Origin: Kordiimonadaceae bacterium
GTDB taxonomy: Bacteria > Pseudomonadota > Alphaproteobacteria > Sphingomonadales > Kordiimonadaceae
DNA length: 64,000 bases
Reading direction: 5' to 3'
Assembly: GCA_017640725.1 (NCBI GenBank)
Contig: JAEPQB010000001.1
Location: 1,426,001-1,490,000, forward strand
In this document: one piece after another, positions 1 through 8,900 of the stretch
How the letters are laid out: every line of letters begins with the position of its first letter
How positions within the stretch are numbered: the first letter of the stretch is position 1
Program-made: the position numbers and the translations under genes
The notes under the pieces: model-generated
Told to the model about the DNA's origin: nothing
The model's database searches: none
Seen by the model: only the letters and a program-made list of their open reading frames with translations

Positions 1-517
1 TTTCCGCGTCATAAGTTTTTTGAACTGTTGCGAAGATCAAGATGAGCCACCAGCCGGCCGCAACCGCGCGCAAGGCGCGCAATTCTGTCACCAGCGAAAT
101 CACATAAAATGCACTGGCAATCACACCGCACGCGAGCACAGTGATGGCCTTTGGATTGAACACACTGGACGCAACAGCTGCTCCAAAATGCAACACCATG
201 GTAATGCCAACCGCTAACCAAGCACCATTGTATGCGGTAACTGCAATGTTGGTTTCTGCTTCATGAGCACATGCGTTTCTGCCGTATAAAAAGGATGATG
301 ACCAACCCACGGCGAATGCGGGCAGCCAAATAGCAAGCGAGCCACCCGGCACATAACCATAAACCTGCAAATATTGCGCAATGTAGGAAACCATCAGAAC
401 AGCACCCCAGATCATAAGGTGTGCACCATCGAACGCTGCCTTTTGCCGACCTGCGTTCATCATCCGTCGAATGAGGGCCAAATCATCTGCTGCGCTGCGT
501 GAAGCTGGGCTGTCCAT
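1..517 (-). CDS. Integral membrane protein, 3' end cut by window edge
   Basis: An open frame starts at ATG 515-517 and stays open for 172 codons to the window edge, so the C-terminus is missing. A GGAGA ribosome site lies about 8 nt upstream of the ATG. Five hydrophobic stretches fit membrane helices at about residues 34-53, 58-78, 98-118, 124-143 and 152-166. The soluble N-terminus (about 30 residues) is Arg/Met/Ala-rich and contains a short LALIRRMM segment. I do not recognise a named family. Small membrane proteins of this layout often sit beside a winged-helix repressor, and the next gene on this strand, outside the window, could be one. The inverted repeat upstream (545-563) fits that idea. 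Function unknown. Confidence 0.72.
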   Translation of the reverse strand, partial: MDSPASRSAADDLALIRRMMNAGRQKAAFDGAHLMIWGAVLMVSYIAQYLQVYGYVPGGSLAIWLPAFAVGWSSSFLYGRNACAHEAETNIAVTAYNGAWLAVGITMVLHFGAAVASSVFNPKAITVLACGVIASAFYVISLVTELRALRAVAAGWWLILIFATVQKTYDAE

Positions 518-900
518 CGAGTGTCTCCAAATTTTGTAACAAAGTACTTTGAAATACAAAGTAACCAAATTATTCAAGAATTCAAGGTTTTCCAGTTTGA
601 TGTGCATCAAATTGTGTGGATTCTTTTCCCGAGTGGCCTAGGAAGCCATCAGTTTCGTCCAGTACGATCTAACTGGACAAGTGGTGCGCTTCAATTATGT
701 CGACGTCACGGCACAAGTTCTGCATCAAAAGGTTAGAAAAAATGTACCTATTAACCGAAAGAACATATTGTTGGGTACAGCACAAAGCAAAACATGGTGA
801 TCATGCTGCAACTACCAGAAATTGATCTTGATATTGCCAACCCTCGAAAGTGACTACAATAGCTGACCGGGGTCACTTAAAAAAACAGCGGAGCCAAATT
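518..900. other. Intergenic region between divergent genes
   Basis: This 383-bp stretch separates the minus-strand membrane gene from the plus-strand glycan operon. Apart from the inverted repeat at 545-563 I see no gene. The short open frames here have no ribosome site and no recognisable product. It presumably carries the promoter of the operon that starts at 901, but no clear -35/-10 pair stands out. Confidence 0.5.
545..563 (-). promoter_or_regulatory. Inverted repeat, candidate operator upstream of the edge gene
   Basis: TACTTTG (545-551) and CAAAGTA (557-563) form a perfect 7-bp inverted repeat with a 5-nt spacer. It lies 28 nt upstream of the start codon of the minus-strand membrane gene. 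A third half-site-like CAAAGTA overlaps the left arm at about 540-546. The position in the promoter and the dyad symmetry suggest a dimeric repressor site; the regulator is not in the window. Confidence 0.45.
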
Positions 901-2175
901 GTGACAGTTTTCTCCTCCACGGGCAGCTTAGTTTCTTCTGGCCCCAGTCTCGAAGACCTCCGGGTAGTTTATGGAGACCTGTTTAACGGTGCGCTGGCAG
1001 TGGGGCCGCCAATTCCTGGGCGGCTGTCAATAATTAACACGGCGAACCGGCCTTGGGTTGTCATGGATTTAGCGGCTGTAAAGCGCTCCTTTCGGCCCAA
1101 TTCGATCCGGGAACACTATTATTCACCCTCTCGCCGCCCGTTCGACAGTGATGGTTCAAAAACTGACCAGTTGGTGCGCTGCCATGTTAATATTGCAGAA
1201 CTCATTCAATCACTTGCCGAAGACAGGCCGGAAACTCTTTATTTGCGGGTGTCTCCGCATACACACTCGGAGCACCTTGTGGGTTTGCTCCGAGCGCAGT
1301 TTCCGAAAACGCGCGTTATCGTCGAGTTTTATGACATGAGTTGCTTGTTTGACAGACCAACGCTGAACAGTATTTTTGCTGCCGATATTGAAGCTGTTGA
1401 TAAGGCGATTTTGGGCTGCAGGGCGGCCATTCACCTTGCTGACGCTGTTGTGGTCAAGATGGGTGGCGCAGAGTTCGAGCTGTGGAAGAAAGACTTTCCA
1501 GTGTCCTTCGTATCATACTTTCCATCGTTGGAATCGGGTGCTGCTGCACCGACTAGACATGGGACAGACAACGCCCTCGGCCCACTGAAAATTTTGTATG
1601 CGGGTTCACTTAGCGCGCGCGAACTTATCGGCGGTACCGGTAGCGTACCGGGCGCAAATTTTGTCAAATACTTCGATAAACTGGCGGAAAAATCCGAATT
1701 CGAGTTGACAATTGTAAATGGTGTACATGGTAGCGAAGCGGAAGACAGCAGCGACAAATTTTTCGCTCTTCAAGCGCGTTATCAGGATCCGCCCAGATCG
1801 ACCTATCGCCGGGCCATGTCGCGAGACATATTGATTGAGTTCGCGGGCGCGTTTGATGTCGGTTTATGTTGCGCACACTACAAAGACGATGTGGTCCAGC
1901 AGGTAACACGCTTGGGGCTCCCCAATCGCATGATGTCCTACATTGCAGCAGGCCTGCCTGTGGTGATTGATGATCGGTTTAGCTATGCGGCAGACCTTGT
2001 GCGCGAATTTGGCGCTGGTCTTGTCGTCCCTGCCGGGGATTTTGAGGCGTTTTCTGCTGGCATCATCTTGATGAACACAACCCAGGCCCGCGCGGGTGTT
2101 CGCGAGCTGCGGCGCCACATGCTGGATCTCAACGCTTCTGCTGAACTTGAGCTTGGCCATGTTGCTGAAAAATAA
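901..2175 (+). CDS. Glycosyltransferase-like protein (GT-B fold)
   Basis: The product is about 424 residues. The C-terminal half has the GT-B signature context: a KILYAGSLS stretch at about residue 230, then LPNRMMSYIAAGLPVVI at about 338-354, which resembles the donor-nucleotide site of family 4-like glycosyltransferases. No signal peptide or membrane helix is seen, so a cytoplasmic or membrane-peripheral enzyme is likely. I chose GTG 901 because GGAG at 890-893 lies 7 nt upstream. An in-frame GTG at 850 would add 17 residues but has no ribosome site. It is the first gene of a dense plus-strand operon for sugar-nucleotide synthesis. Donor and acceptor are unknown. Confidence 0.7.
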   Translation: MTVFSSTGSLVSSGPSLEDLRVVYGDLFNGALAVGPPIPGRLSIINTANRPWVVMDLAAVKRSFRPNSIREHYYSPSRRPFDSDGSKTDQLVRCHVNIAELIQSLAEDRPETLYLRVSPHTHSEHLVGLLRAQFPKTRVIVEFYDMSCLFDRPTLNSIFAADIEAVDKAILGCRAAIHLADAVVVKMGGAEFELWKKDFPVSFVSYFPSLESGAAAPTRHGTDNALGPLKILYAGSLSARELIGGTGSVPGANFVKYFDKLAEKSEFELTIVNGVHGSEAEDSSDKFFALQARYQDPPRSTYRRAMSRDILIEFAGAFDVGLCCAHYKDDVVQQVTRLGLPNRMMSYIAAGLPVVIDDRFSYAADLVREFGAGLVVPAGDFEAFSAGIILMNTTQARAGVRELRRHMLDLNASAELELGHVAEK

Positions 2176-2268
2176 AAAGAAACTTATCCAATCATTCATT
2201 GAATAGTGCCACAAGTTGACTAACATGCTGCATTGGGAAGTTTCGCAAATTTTGGAGTTGTTGTCGTC

Positions 2269-2853
2269 ATGTCTCATGCTGCTACATTTTTCACGGAAGC
2301 TGGAGAAATCTGCCGCACTCTAGATGCCGAAGCTATAGATACCATGGCCGTCGAGCTGGCCGACCTTCGGGAACGCGGTGGTCGGTTGTTTTTTCTGGGT
2401 GTTGGCGGTAGCGCTGCCAATTGTGCCCACGCTGTTAATGACTTCAGGAAGCTTTGCGGGATTGAGACTTATGCACCCACTGACAATGTCTCCGAACTCA
2501 CAGCACGAACGAATGACGAGGGCTGGGATACAGTTTTCTCAGGATGGCTCGGTACCAGTCGCCTGTCAGAGCGGGATGCAATTTTTGTCCTTTCCGTAGG
2601 CGGCGGCAACGCTGAAAAGAACGTCAGCACCAATATTATTCATGCCATTGACTACGCCAAGTTAGTGGGAGCATCGGTTTTTGGTATCGTGAGCCGGGAT
2701 GGGGGTTACACGGCGCAGCACGGAGATCATGTTGTGATCGTGCCGACGGTCAATGCGGACCGCGTGACCCCGCATGCGGAGGGTTTTCAGGCAGTGATTT
2801 GGCACTGTTTGGTCTCCAACTCAGTGCTTCAGGTGCAAGCGACCAAATGGTGA
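2269..2853 (+). CDS. SIS-domain phosphosugar isomerase, GmhA-like
   Basis: The 194-residue protein is a single SIS (sugar isomerase) domain. GVGGSAANCAHAVNDF at about residues 44-59 matches the phosphosugar-binding loop of GmhA (sedoheptulose-7-phosphate isomerase), and SVGGGNAEKN at about 108-117 matches the second phosphate loop. GmhA enzymes convert a ketose phosphate into an aldose phosphate, the first step of heptose activation; LmbN does the same on an eight-carbon substrate. ATG 2269 follows GGAG at 2254-2257; an upstream TTG at 2233 is less likely. The next gene is a GmhB-like phosphatase, and a transaldolase and an HldE-like enzyme follow, so a heptose or octose phosphate substrate is inferred. 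Confidence 0.82.
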   Translation: MSHAATFFTEAGEICRTLDAEAIDTMAVELADLRERGGRLFFLGVGGSAANCAHAVNDFRKLCGIETYAPTDNVSELTARTNDEGWDTVFSGWLGTSRLSERDAIFVLSVGGGNAEKNVSTNIIHAIDYAKLVGASVFGIVSRDGGYTAQHGDHVVIVPTVNADRVTPHAEGFQAVIWHCLVSNSVLQVQATKW

Positions 2854-2885
2854 TCTTTGCTGGACACAAATAACGCGGAGGTTTC

Positions 2886-3437
2886 ATGCCAAAGCGGTGC
2901 GTATTTTTGGATAGGGATGGTGTCCTCAACAAAGCTTTTGTTCGTGGCGGCAAGTCCTATCCACCAGACACGTTAGAGGAATTTACATTGCTTCCTGGTG
3001 TAGAGGAGGCTTGCGCCGCTTTAAAGAAGGCCAACTTCCTTCTTGTTGTTGTCACGAACCAGCCGGATGTTGCTACCGGCAAGCAGCAGCGTTCGACAGT
3101 AAACGCAATGCATGCTCGGCTCCGGAATTTGATCCCCGTTGATGATATCTTTACTTGTTTTCACGTTTCCGGAGATGCATGCGACTGTCGAAAGCCGAAA
3201 CCCGGCATGATTTTCCAAGCTAGCGAAAAACACGATATTGATGTTTCTGCGAGCTATCTGGTAGGGGATCGTTGGCGCGATATCGAAGCAGGGGATGCTG
3301 CCGGGTGCGCTTCAGTTTTTATCGATCATGGCTATTCCGAAAAAAGGCCAACCACGCAGATTGCAACGATTACGAGCCTTTTGGAGGCAAGCGCTATCAT
3401 TTTGGGCGCTGAGGATGATGCAAAAAACTGGCAATAA
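2886..3437 (+). CDS. HAD phosphatase, GmhB-like (sugar 1,7-bisphosphate phosphatase family)
   Basis: A 183-residue HAD-family phosphatase. FLDRDGVLN (residues 7-15) carries the two catalytic aspartates, VVTNQ (about 55-59) is motif II, and VGDRWRDIEAG (about 125-135) is motif III/IV. CFHVSGDACDC (about 87-99) supplies the CxH and CxC zinc ligands typical of GmhB and histidinol phosphatases, followed by RKPKPGM. In heptose activation GmhB removes the 7-phosphate from the bisphosphate; LmbK plays the equivalent part in octose activation. A strong GGAGG precedes the ATG. It sits 32 bp after the SIS isomerase gene. Confidence 0.85.
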   Translation: MPKRCVFLDRDGVLNKAFVRGGKSYPPDTLEEFTLLPGVEEACAALKKANFLLVVVTNQPDVATGKQQRSTVNAMHARLRNLIPVDDIFTCFHVSGDACDCRKPKPGMIFQASEKHDIDVSASYLVGDRWRDIEAGDAAGCASVFIDHGYSEKRPTTQIATITSLLEASAIILGAEDDAKNWQ

Positions 3438-3556
3438 ATTACCGAGTTGGCCAATAACTTGCTTGGTAAGCTCGGGCGCTGAGCCCGGACAATGGCTCCC
3501 CCTGTGCCAAGCAGGCATAGTTGGGGAGGTTTTAGGGCTGAAACTGAGGGACTGCC

Positions 3557-4276
3557 ATGAGTAATTTAGAACTGAGAGTAAAGGTCTTCGCGGACGGCGC
3601 AGATCTGGGGGCAATTTGTGCACTGAATGAAAACCCCCTGATCAGTGGTTTTACCACCAACCCAACTTTGATGCGCCAGGATGGGGTTGAGGACTATGAA
3701 ACCTTTGCGCGTCAGGTTCTTGAGGTGATCACAGATAAACCCGTGTCTTTTGAAGTGTTTGCAGATGAGCTGGAAGATATGGAAAAACAGGCTCGTGTGA
3801 TTGCATCGTGGGGGGATAATGTGAATGTAAAAATCCCGGTGACCAACACGAAGCGCGAATTTGCAGGGCCAATACTTGAGCGTTTGTCCAAAGACGGTGT
3901 GTGTCTGAATGTCACGGCGTTGATGGGCCTTACGCAGGTTGAGGCTGTAGCTGGGTGCCTTGCCCCGGAAACCGCTTCTATCGTATCTGTTTTTGCCGGC
4001 CGCATCGCCGATACCGGACGAGACCCGATCCCATATATGGAAGCAGCCAAGAGGCATTTGGACCCGTTGCCGCAAGCCGAACTTTTGTGGGCAAGCCCGC
4101 GAGAGGTGCTGAATATTTATCAGGCGGACCAGGTTGGTTGCGATATCATCACGGTCACCAATAACCTGTTAAAAAAGCTAGACCTTTATGGAAAAGACTT
4201 GAGTGATTATTCGCTTGAAACGGTCGAAATGTTTTATAACGACGCATCAGCTGCCGAGTACCAGATCCGGACGTAG
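3557..4276 (+). CDS. Transaldolase-family enzyme
   Basis: A 239-residue protein of the short transaldolase / fructose-6-phosphate aldolase class. The N-terminal FADGAD and GFTTNPTLM (31-39) match the TTNP motif; NVKIPV places the Schiff-base lysine at about K92. The barrel is complete, with FAGRIADTGRDP near residue 150. Transaldolases transfer a dihydroxyacetone unit: onto erythrose 4-phosphate this gives sedoheptulose 7-phosphate, and onto ribose 5-phosphate it gives octulose 8-phosphate, as LmbR does in lincomycin synthesis. Next to a GmhA-like isomerase and a GmhB-like phosphatase, a role in supplying a C7 or C8 precursor for glycan synthesis is more likely than a housekeeping pentose-phosphate role. 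GAGGGA precedes the ATG. Confidence 0.85.
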   Translation: MSNLELRVKVFADGADLGAICALNENPLISGFTTNPTLMRQDGVEDYETFARQVLEVITDKPVSFEVFADELEDMEKQARVIASWGDNVNVKIPVTNTKREFAGPILERLSKDGVCLNVTALMGLTQVEAVAGCLAPETASIVSVFAGRIADTGRDPIPYMEAAKRHLDPLPQAELLWASPREVLNIYQADQVGCDIITVTNNLLKKLDLYGKDLSDYSLETVEMFYNDASAAEYQIRT

Positions 4277-4345
4277 TGCTCAGGAGAGCAAATAACGCCC
4301 GGCGGCAACTGTGTTGAATGATGTTACGAATTTGAAAGGACAACC

Positions 4346-5359
4346 ATGTCTGTTTGGTTTGACCATATCCTTGTTACAGGTGGAGCGGGCTATTGTGGAA
4401 GTGTGTTGGTGCCGCAGCTATTGGACCTGGGCCATAAGGTTACCGTCTACGATATTATGTATTATGGAGATGCGCATCTCCCCAAAGAACACGAAAACCT
4501 GACGATTATCAAAGGTGACATCCGCGATACCAATTTATTGGCGTCTGCCATGAAAGATGTCCATGCGGTCATCAGTCTGGCTTGTATATCTAACGACGCC
4601 AGCTTTGTTCTTGATGAAGGACTGTCGACGTCCGTTAACATGGATGCATTCGAGCCCATGGTTGCCGCGGCCAAAGCGGCGGGCGTAAAACGGTTCATTT
4701 ATGCGTCGTCAAGCTCTGTTTATGGTGTTTCGGACGAGCCTGATGTCACGGAAGACCATCCGCTTGTGCCGCTGACGCTCTACAACAAATATAAAGGGTT
4801 GTGCGAACCAGTCCTTAAGAAATACACCGACGAAAACTTCGTTGGTGTCATCTTTCGACCTGCTACCGTTTGCGGCTATGGTCCACGTCAACGGCTTGAT
4901 GTTTCTGTCAACATTCTAACGAACTTTGCTGTTAACAAAGGCATGATCAAAGTCTTTGGGGGGTCACAGTTGCGGCCCAATCTGCATATTCAGGATTATG
5001 CGGACCTTTGTAAGGTTCTGCTGACGGCGGATGACAGCGTAATCGCGGACGAAACCTTCAACTGCGGTTATGAAAACATGAGTATGATGGAGATCGCTCA
5101 TGCCGTGAAGAAAGTGGTTGAAGAGGAAATACCAAACCTCGGCGAAATAGACATCAAGACTGAGCCAACAGACGACATTCGCTCCTATCACATCAATTCT
5201 GACAAGGTGCAAAGGGTGCTTGGCTTTGCGCCGCAATATTCAGTCGAAGACGCTGTGCGCAGCCTGTGCGAAGCGTTCCGGGAGGGTAAACTGCCCAATA
5301 GTTTTGACGACGATCGCTATTTCAATTTGCGTACGATGCAGGCGATGGGGGCCAAATGA
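4346..5359 (+). CDS. NAD-dependent epimerase/dehydratase (extended SDR)
   Basis: A 337-residue extended SDR enzyme. The nucleotide-binding TGGAGYCG lies at residues 11-18; the catalytic Ser triad member is in YASSSSVYG (119-127), and the YxxxK pair is Y146/K150. FRPATVCGYGPRQR near residue 170 is typical of nucleotide-sugar epimerases and dehydratases. The substrate is probably the activated sugar made by the neighbouring isomerase, kinase and nucleotidyltransferase, but this is inference. AAGGA precedes the start, and the stop overlaps the next SDR gene (ATGA), which implies translational coupling. Confidence 0.82.
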   Translation: MSVWFDHILVTGGAGYCGSVLVPQLLDLGHKVTVYDIMYYGDAHLPKEHENLTIIKGDIRDTNLLASAMKDVHAVISLACISNDASFVLDEGLSTSVNMDAFEPMVAAAKAAGVKRFIYASSSSVYGVSDEPDVTEDHPLVPLTLYNKYKGLCEPVLKKYTDENFVGVIFRPATVCGYGPRQRLDVSVNILTNFAVNKGMIKVFGGSQLRPNLHIQDYADLCKVLLTADDSVIADETFNCGYENMSMMEIAHAVKKVVEEEIPNLGEIDIKTEPTDDIRSYHINSDKVQRVLGFAPQYSVEDAVRSLCEAFREGKLPNSFDDDRYFNLRTMQAMGAK

Positions 5360-6351
5360 GCAGCAAACCAATAGCAACAGTCACCGGCGGCTGCGGATTT
5401 ATCGGCAGCCATATGGTCGACTTGCTGGTGACGCATGGCTTCACTGTCAATGTGGTCGACAACCTCGTCGGTGGCCGGACAGCGAATATTGAGCATCATG
5501 GTGAGAACGGTGATGTCCGCTTCTTTAACATGGATATTCGCGACCTAGAGCCGGGTCATGAAGCCTTCGGCGGCGTGCGTTTCGTTTTTCATTTTGCCGG
5601 CATCGGCGACATTGTGCCGTCCATCGAGCGCCCGGTCGAATATATGTCTGTTAACGTGCAAGGCACGGTGAAGGTGCTGGAATGTGCCAGGGCCGCTGGC
5701 GCTCAAAAATTGGTCTATGCGGCTTCTTCATCCTGTTATGGCCTTGCGGATGTACCGACAGACGAAGCGCATCTAATTGATACCAAATATCCGTACGCTC
5801 TTTCAAAATATCAGGGCGAACAGGCGGTATTACATTGGCAAAAAGTATATGGCCTGCCCGCCAACTGCATCCGGATTTTCAATGCTTATGGAACCCGATC
5901 CCGAACATCTGGTGCCTACGGCGCAGTTTTCGGCGTGTTTCTAAAGCAAAAGCTTGAAGGCGCGCCTTTGACAATCGTGGGAGATGGTTTCCAAACACGG
6001 GATTTTCTGTATGTGACCGATGTGGCGAGGGCCTTCTATGCTGCCGCTGACACTGACATAGCTGGCGAAATCTATAACTTAGGCGCAGGCAAGCCCCAAA
6101 GTGTGAACCACCTGGCATCGCTTCTGGGAGGAGAGACCGTCTTTATCCCCAAACGCCCGGGCGAGCCGGATTGTACTTGGGCGAATATCTCAAAGATCAC
6201 CAGCGAGCTGAACTGGCAACCAAAAGTAAGTTTCGAGGAGGGTGTTGAACGCATCCTTGACAATATAGACTATTGGCGTGACGCGCCGCTCTGGAACACC
6301 AAAAACATCGCTGAAGCGACGAAGACCTGGTTCCAGTATATGCAGGAGTAG
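5356..6351 (+). CDS. NAD-dependent nucleotide-sugar epimerase (GalE/WbpP-like SDR)
   Basis: A 331-residue extended SDR. TGGCGFIG at residues 10-17 binds NAD; the active site is in YAASSSCYG (121-129) and YALSK (Y147/K151). DGFQTRDFLYVTDVARA near 210-226 and the overall layout resemble UDP-hexose and UDP-N-acetylhexosamine 4-epimerases. LmbM of the lincosamide pathway, which epimerises a GDP-octose, belongs to the same superfamily. It overlaps the previous gene by 4 nt. The substrate is not readable from sequence. Confidence 0.82.
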   Translation: MSSKPIATVTGGCGFIGSHMVDLLVTHGFTVNVVDNLVGGRTANIEHHGENGDVRFFNMDIRDLEPGHEAFGGVRFVFHFAGIGDIVPSIERPVEYMSVNVQGTVKVLECARAAGAQKLVYAASSSCYGLADVPTDEAHLIDTKYPYALSKYQGEQAVLHWQKVYGLPANCIRIFNAYGTRSRTSGAYGAVFGVFLKQKLEGAPLTIVGDGFQTRDFLYVTDVARAFYAAADTDIAGEIYNLGAGKPQSVNHLASLLGGETVFIPKRPGEPDCTWANISKITSELNWQPKVSFEEGVERILDNIDYWRDAPLWNTKNIAEATKTWFQYMQE

Positions 6352-6355
6352 AACG

Positions 6356-7936
6356 ATGGATGATGGCAGCCGCAATCTGGTCTCACAGAAGATCAAGTCG
6401 AAGGAGCAGTTGGCGCAAATCCTGGGCTCCCGACCGCGCGACAAGAAAGTGATCATTTGCCACGGCACCTTTGATGTGGTGCACCCTGGCCATGTGCGCC
6501 ACCTGCTCTATGCCAAAAGTAAAGCGGATATCCTGGTAGCCAGCCTGACCTGCGACCAGCATGTCACCAAGGCCGAAATGCGCCCTTATGTGCCAGAAGA
6601 TTTGCGCGCTATCAACCTGGCAGCGTTTGAAATGGTTGACCATGTGATCATTGACGAGAACGCGACACCGATTGAAACTATCAAGTTTTTGGAGCCAGAC
6701 TATTTCGCAAAAGGCTACGAATATGTTGCGGGCAACATTCCTCCCAAAACTCAGGAGGAAATGGACGCGCTCGACACCTATGGCGGTGAAATGATCTTTA
6801 CGCCAGGAGACGTGGTCTACAGCTCATCGCGGTTCATCGAGACATCTCCGCCCAACATCAGCACAGAAAAGCTGATGTTGCTTATGCAGGCCGAGGGGTT
6901 TTCCTTTGATGGACTTCGGTCTGCGCTCGCTGATTTCTCGGGAATGAAAGTGCATATTGTCGGCGATACGATCGTCGATACCTTCACCCGCTGTTCCATG
7001 ATCGGTGGTATGACCAAGACACCAACTATGAGCGTGCGTTACGAGGACAAGGAAGACTATGTCGGCGGCGCTGGCATTGTTGCCAAGCATTTGTGTGCGG
7101 CCGGTGCTGACGTCACATTTTCTACCGTGCTGGGCGACGATGCGCTGGCCGAATTCGTGTTAGACGACCTTGAAGCTGCTGGCGTAGATGTTCAGCCGAT
7201 CATTGACCCGACCCGACCAACCACTAACAAAAATGCCTTTGTTGCCAGCGATTATCGTCTTTTGAAATTGGATACACTCGATAACCGATCAATTTCCGGC
7301 AAGATCGTAAGACAGCTTCAGGAGCAAATCGCAGAGGCGCCGACGGATGTTGTTGTATTTAGCGACTTCCGCCACGGTATTTTCAATAAACATACAATTG
7401 GTGATCTCATCGCTGCAATTCCAGAAAGTGCATTCCGTGTTGCAGATAGCCAAGTTGCCAGCCGATGGGGCAACATAACAGAATTCAAGGGCTTTGACCT
7501 CATTACGCCAAACGAGCGCGAAGCAAGGTTTGCACTAGGTGACCAAGATTCTGTGGTTCGGCCACTCGCCACCGACCTCTTCAGTGCCGCCCAGTGCAAG
7601 ACCCTTATCCTGAAGCTGGGGGAGCGAGGTATCTTGACATATCGAACGCGACCCGATGGAGACCCCCGAACGATCATTTCCATAGATAGTTTTGCCCAAA
7701 ACGTGGCTGACGCTGTTGGTGCTGGGGATGCGCTTTTGGCCTATGCGTCGCTTGCCATGGCCAAAACCGGCAACGAAGCACTTGCGTCGGTTCTTGGTTG
7801 TATCGCGGCCGGGCTTGAATGTGAGTATGATGGCAATGTTACGGTGAAACCTCAGGCAATCTACGCACGTCTGGATCAGCTGGAAGCCGAAAGTCGTTAT
7901 AGCGTACAGGCAGCATTAACGCCGCCAATATCATGA
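6356..7936 (+). CDS. Bifunctional nucleotidyltransferase-PfkB sugar kinase, HldE-like with reversed domain order
   Basis: The 526-residue protein has an N-terminal nucleotidyltransferase domain (about 28-165) with HGTFDVVHPGHV at 36-47, including the HxGH motif. A C-terminal PfkB/ribokinase domain (about 180-515) follows, with VGDTIVDTF near 200, GGAG near 240 and DAVGAGDA near 449-456, the catalytic GAGD. HldE carries the same two domains in the opposite order (kinase first). The pair would phosphorylate the anomeric carbon of a sugar phosphate and, after the GmhB-like phosphatase acts, attach a nucleotide. LmbP and LmbO divide the same tasks. ATG 6356 with GGAG 8 nt upstream is preferred; longer frames run into the previous gene. 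The activating nucleotide (ADP, GDP or CDP) cannot be told. Confidence 0.85.
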   Translation: MDDGSRNLVSQKIKSKEQLAQILGSRPRDKKVIICHGTFDVVHPGHVRHLLYAKSKADILVASLTCDQHVTKAEMRPYVPEDLRAINLAAFEMVDHVIIDENATPIETIKFLEPDYFAKGYEYVAGNIPPKTQEEMDALDTYGGEMIFTPGDVVYSSSRFIETSPPNISTEKLMLLMQAEGFSFDGLRSALADFSGMKVHIVGDTIVDTFTRCSMIGGMTKTPTMSVRYEDKEDYVGGAGIVAKHLCAAGADVTFSTVLGDDALAEFVLDDLEAAGVDVQPIIDPTRPTTNKNAFVASDYRLLKLDTLDNRSISGKIVRQLQEQIAEAPTDVVVFSDFRHGIFNKHTIGDLIAAIPESAFRVADSQVASRWGNITEFKGFDLITPNEREARFALGDQDSVVRPLATDLFSAAQCKTLILKLGERGILTYRTRPDGDPRTIISIDSFAQNVADAVGAGDALLAYASLAMAKTGNEALASVLGCIAAGLECEYDGNVTVKPQAIYARLDQLEAESRYSVQAALTPPIS

Positions 7937-7973
7937 TTGGCCGTGTTTGGACGGAAATGAGGAGTGAAATCGG

Positions 7974-8900
7974 GTGCGGGTAATTGTACTGGGTCTGGGA
8001 GTGCAGGGCCACAAGCGGCGCGATGTTGCGGGCGCGGACTGTATCGGCGTTGTTGACCCCTATAATGAATTGGCTGGTTTTCGCCATGTGGCTGACGTTC
8101 CATTGGGCACGTATGATGCTGCGCTGGTTTGCGCGCCCGATAGCGCCAAAGTCGAGGTGCTTACATATCTTCTATCGAATGGAAAGCATGTGCTGGTTGA
8201 AAAGCCTTTAGTTGGCGAAAGTACAGCTGCCCTCACGTCGCTTGCCGATATCGCGCGACAAAAAGGCCTGTGCTGTTACACGGCCTATAATCACAGGTTC
8301 GAACCGCATTTCATGCGCATGAAGGAAACCATAGACCAGGGCACTCTCGGGCAGGTCTATAGTGTGCGCCTATTTTACGGAAACGGGACGGCAAGGCTGG
8401 TGCGCGACTCTGCCTGGCGCGACACAGGTGCAGGCGTTTTGCCTGATCTGGGGTCCCACCTTCTAGACACGCTTGCCTTCTGGTTTGGACGTCCGAGTGA
8501 CGCGTTTCACATAATTTCCGCCAACCGCTTTGAGAATTTGGCGCCTGACCATGTTGTGTTTGGTGCGAATGGTGCGATCCGGATGGAAGCGGAAATGACG
8601 CTGCTGAGCTGGCGCAATCATTTCACTGCCGATGTGCTCGCGGAAAAAGGTAGTGCGCATATTTCTTCGCTCTGCAAGTGGGGGCCCACAAGTTTCACGG
8701 TGCGCGATCGCAAGTTACCCAGCGGCCGACCAGAAGAGCAAACCGTTACACTTGTCGAACCTGATCCGACATGGCGGGCCGAGTATGATCATTTCAAAAC
8801 CTTGTGCGAAACGGGTGGCACCAATATCGGCGGGGATATTTGGATTCTGGAAACCCTGGCCAAGCTGGCCGCGGAAATACCAGCGGGGCCAGCAGAATGA
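7974..8900 (+). CDS. Gfo/Idh/MocA-family oxidoreductase
   Basis: A 308-residue NAD(P)-dependent oxidoreductase. GLGVQG at residues 7-12 is the dinucleotide-binding loop, and VEKPL (75-79) is the family's EKP motif. The C-terminal domain contains DTGAGVLPDLGSHLLDTLAFW (about 146-166), which includes the catalytic Asp/His helix. These enzymes oxidise or reduce one hydroxyl or keto carbon of a sugar. LmbZ/CcbZ of lincosamide synthesis belongs here and works with the dehydrogenase-like LmbL, a homologue of which is encoded next in this operon. The start is GTG with GAGGAG about 9 nt upstream. The stop overlaps the next ATG. Confidence 0.82.
   Translation: MRVIVLGLGVQGHKRRDVAGADCIGVVDPYNELAGFRHVADVPLGTYDAALVCAPDSAKVEVLTYLLSNGKHVLVEKPLVGESTAALTSLADIARQKGLCCYTAYNHRFEPHFMRMKETIDQGTLGQVYSVRLFYGNGTARLVRDSAWRDTGAGVLPDLGSHLLDTLAFWFGRPSDAFHIISANRFENLAPDHVVFGANGAIRMEAEMTLLSWRNHFTADVLAEKGSAHISSLCKWGPTSFTVRDRKLPSGRPEEQTVTLVEPDPTWRAEYDHFKTLCETGGTNIGGDIWILETLAKLAAEIPAGPAE

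Noticed and set aside
521-736. 71-codon plus-strand frame in the left intergenic region
   Set aside because: It overlaps the start region of the minus-strand membrane gene, has no ribosome site and encodes nothing recognisable.
3470-3490. Hairpin with CGGGC/GCCCG between the phosphatase and transaldolase genes
   Set aside because: Short stem, no T-run, inside an apparent operon; not enough to call a terminator or attenuator.
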